A stretch of 15,382 nt of DNA from Magnetospira sp. GTDB taxonomy: Bacteria > Pseudomonadota > Alphaproteobacteria > Rhodospirillales > Magnetospiraceae. Below, in pieces: positions 13,651-15,382 of this stretch (position 1 is its first letter; every line of letters begins with the position of its first letter). The translations under genes and the position numbers were made by a program. Location of the stretch: positions 1 to 15,382 of the forward strand of contig JANQGL010000192.1 in NCBI GenBank assembly GCA_028277325.1. Direction: 5' to 3'. Under the pieces are notes generated by a model that saw only the letters and a program-made list of their open reading frames with translations, had not been told where the DNA came from and did no database searches.

Positions 13651-14709
13651 ATGAGCCGAATCAACGCCGTCGAAACCGCGCAGACGTCCGGTCGGAAACG
13701 CCCGTTCGTCTCGGTGGTCAGCCCGTTTTTCAATGAAAGCGCGCTGATCCGCGCCGCCGCCGAGCGGATGATCGGGCGTCTGAACGAGGGGTTCGAGGAC
13801 TGGGAACTGATTCTGGTCGACGACGGATCGACCGACGACTCCCTGGCGCGGCTGCGCGATCTGCTGGCGGACGGCGGCGAGACCCGGGTCACCGTCCTGT
13901 CCTACCAGCCGAACCAGGGGCGCGGCCGGGCCCTGAAAACGGGGATCGACGCGGCGCGGGGCGACATCGTCGTCACCACCGAGGCCGACCTGTCCTGGGG
14001 ACTGGATATCGTCGAGCGCCTTTACGACGCGCTGACCGAACATCCGCACTGGGACTTCGTGGTCGCGTCGCCGCAGCTCAGGGGCGGCGGCTACGTGGGA
14101 ATCCCCAGGTCGCGGCAGTGGCTGAGCCGGTGGGGCAACCGCGCCATCGCGCTGTTCTTCGTGTCCGGGGTGGCGATGCACACCGGCATGACCCGCGCCT
14201 ACCGCCGCGAAGTGATCCAGCCCCTGCACACCATTTCCTACGACAAGGAATTCCATCTGGAGGTGCTTCTCAAGCTGCGCACCCTGGAGTTCCGGGCCGG
14301 CCAGATCCCCGCCGTCCTGAGCTGGGAGGCGCGGCGCGTGGCGTCGCGGCGCGGGCGGCCTAAGGCCAACCTGTTCACGCGGCGCATGATGCGCACGCTG
14401 TCGACCCATCTGCTGTTCCTCGCCATCGCCGAGCCGATGCGCTATTTCGGCGTCCTGACCGGCGCCACCCTGCTGGTCGCCGTGGCGTTCGGACTGGCCG
14501 CCCTGTGGAACCTGACGACCGGCGGCGTGGCCGTGTTCTTCGCCCTGATCGCCGTGATTCTGGGGCTGTTCGGCGTCCTGTTCCTCGGCTTCTCGGTGGT
14601 GTTCACCCAGTTGCGCGAGCTGGCGGCGGCGACCTGGCGGGACTCCCATGGCGGGGCCGGCCGCCGGCTGCCGGTCACGTCCTGGCGGGCGGGTGGCGGG
14701 GCGGCATGA
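13651..14709 (+). CDS. Membrane-anchored family 2 glycosyltransferase, polyprenyl-phosphate-sugar synthase-like (352 aa)
   Basis: GT2 (GT-A fold) enzyme that would transfer a sugar from a nucleotide donor, likely to a polyprenyl phosphate or lipid carrier at the inner membrane. The N-terminal catalytic domain carries SVVSPFFNES (21-30), LVDDGSTDDS (55-64), NQGRGRALKTG (88-98) and EADLSWG at 111-117 in place of the usual DxDLS metal-binding motif. SYDKEFHLEVLLKL (196-209) follows. Two hydrophobic segments near the C-terminus (about 264-286 and 292-318) are the usual anchor of dolichol-phosphate-mannose-synthase and ArnC-like bacterial members. The ATG at 13651 has only a weak ribosome site. 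The stop overlaps a tiny reading frame that leads into the amidotransferase gene 22 nt downstream, suggesting co-transcription. The donor sugar is unknown. Confidence 0.92.
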   Translation: MSRINAVETAQTSGRKRPFVSVVSPFFNESALIRAAAERMIGRLNEGFEDWELILVDDGSTDDSLARLRDLLADGGETRVTVLSYQPNQGRGRALKTGIDAARGDIVVTTEADLSWGLDIVERLYDALTEHPHWDFVVASPQLRGGGYVGIPRSRQWLSRWGNRAIALFFVSGVAMHTGMTRAYRREVIQPLHTISYDKEFHLEVLLKLRTLEFRAGQIPAVLSWEARRVASRRGRPKANLFTRRMMRTLSTHLLFLAIAEPMRYFGVLTGATLLVAVAFGLAALWNLTTGGVAVFFALIAVILGLFGVLFLGFSVVFTQLRELAAATWRDSHGGAGRRLPVTSWRAGGGAA

Positions 14710-14744
14710 CCCGCTCCGCGGACGCGGCGGCATGTGCGGACTGA
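14706..14744 (+). other. Possible 12-codon coupling frame between the glycosyltransferase and amidotransferase genes
   Basis: An ATG at 14706 overlaps the glycosyltransferase stop (ATGA) and opens a 12-codon frame (MTRSADAAACAD) ending in TGA at 14742-14744, just past the amidotransferase start at 14732. Such a frame could carry terminating ribosomes to the next start, which has no clear Shine-Dalgarno sequence. It may equally be chance. Confidence 0.25.
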
Positions 14745-15382
14745 TCGGGATCGCCGGGGCGCGCCGTCCGGACCGGGTGCGGGCGGCGCTCGACCTGATC
14801 GCCCATCGCGGTCCGGACGGCAGCGGCGTCTATGCCGACGACGGGGTGACCCTGGGCCACAACCGCCTGGCCATCCTCGACCCGGCGCACGGCGCGCAGC
14901 CATTCGTGATCGACGACGGGCGCTACGTCCTGGTCTACAACGGCGAGGTCTACAATTTCCGGGATCTGGCGGCGCGCCTGACCGCGCGCGGGGTGCGGCT
15001 GACCACCCGCTGCGACACCGAGGTCGTCGCCTATTGGCTGCGGGACTTCGGGGCCGACGGTCTGGCGGCGTTCAACGGCATGTTCGCGCTCGCCTTCTGG
15101 GACCGCGACGAGCGGCGCCTGTTGCTGGCCCGCGACCGGTTCGGGATGAAACCCCTGTATCTGGCCGACACCCCGGACGGCCTGCTGTTCGCGTCCGAGA
15201 TCAAGGCCATGCTGCCGTGGCTGGAGGTGCGGCCCAATCCGGCGGCGATCCGGGAGTTCCTGACCTTCCAGAACGTCATCGGCCTGCACAGCTTCTTCGA
15301 CGGGGTATCGCAGCTCGAACCGGGCGGCTACCTGGCATGGACGCCGGCCGGCCGCCGGGACGGCGCCTTCTGGCGCCTGGCG
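14732..15382 (+). CDS. asnB: Asparagine synthase (glutamine-hydrolysing) family protein, 3' end cut by window end
   Basis: N-terminal 217 residues of a class II glutamine amidotransferase of the AsnB type; full-length relatives have about 600 residues. The start is fixed by the nucleophile Cys2 (MCGLIGIAG), exposed after Met removal. Further glutaminase marks are HRGPDGSG, LGHNRLAILD, LVYNGEVYNF, GMFALAFWD and RDRFGMKPLY, followed by SEIKAML. The ATP-dependent synthetase domain lies beyond the window. Homologues in O-antigen and exopolysaccharide clusters are often not housekeeping asparagine synthases but amidate sugar carboxyl groups or act in other glycan modifications, which fits the setting. 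The gene lies 22 nt after the glycosyltransferase on the same strand. The symbol refers to the family. The actual acceptor here is unknown. Confidence 0.93.
   Translation, partial: MCGLIGIAGARRPDRVRAALDLIAHRGPDGSGVYADDGVTLGHNRLAILDPAHGAQPFVIDDGRYVLVYNGEVYNFRDLAARLTARGVRLTTRCDTEVVAYWLRDFGADGLAAFNGMFALAFWDRDERRLLLARDRFGMKPLYLADTPDGLLFASEIKAMLPWLEVRPNPAAIREFLTFQNVIGLHSFFDGVSQLEPGGYLAWTPAGRRDGAFWRLA

Noticed and set aside
13345..14733. 462-residue minus-strand open frame opposite the glycosyltransferase
   Set aside because: Composition is typical of antisense in GC-rich DNA and there are no motifs. The plus strand has clear GT2 motifs.

Overview
The window is very GC-rich, mostly well above 60% by eye, and carries 13 densely packed genes for making an unusual surface or secreted glycan. 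No rRNA, tRNA, CRISPR array or transposase is visible. Base composition, GC-ending codons and gene content fit an alphaproteobacterium, perhaps Rhodospirillales-like. That placement is an inference from style, not from a marker gene.

Region 1 (1-9466, minus strand) is one operon of nine genes with gaps of 28 nt or less and two 4-bp stop/start overlaps. In transcription order it encodes: a SIS-fold phosphosugar isomerase (GmhA-like); a HAD phosphatase fused to a transaldolase; two extended-SDR nucleotide-sugar enzymes; an HldE-like bifunctional protein with its nucleotidyltransferase and PfkB kinase domains in reversed order; a Gfo/Idh/MocA oxidoreductase; a UDP-glucose-dehydrogenase-family protein whose catalytic Cys is Asn; and two tandem DegT/DnrJ/EryC1/StrS aminotransferases, the last cut by the window start. 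The simplest reading is a self-contained NDP-heptose (C7 sugar) pathway. Transaldolase would supply sedoheptulose-7-phosphate, the SIS protein would isomerise it, the kinase, phosphatase and nucleotidyltransferase steps would make NDP-heptose, and the SDR, dehydrogenase and aminotransferase genes would epimerise, oxidise and aminate it.

Region 2 (9467-9730) is a divergent intergenic region with a candidate promoter for the operon and a GC-rich palindrome. Region 3 (9731-11875, plus) is a 714-residue polytopic membrane protein of unknown function. Its first three quarters are clearly less GC-rich than its neighbours, while its C-terminal domain has normal composition.

Region 4 (11888-13348, minus) is a B12-binding-type radical SAM protein that converges on the membrane protein with only 12 bp between stop codons. 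It is preceded by a good sigma-70-like promoter. Region 5 (13349-13650) is divergent and includes a leader hairpin. Region 6 (13651-15382, plus) holds a membrane-anchored family 2 glycosyltransferase and the N-terminal part of an AsnB-type glutamine amidotransferase, cut by the window end.

The points most worth attention are the HAD-transaldolase fusion, the inverted HldE architecture and the Cys-to-Asn dehydrogenase, all in one operon. Together they suggest an uncharacterised route to a modified, probably amino-, heptose. The final sugar and its acceptor cannot be read from the sequence.
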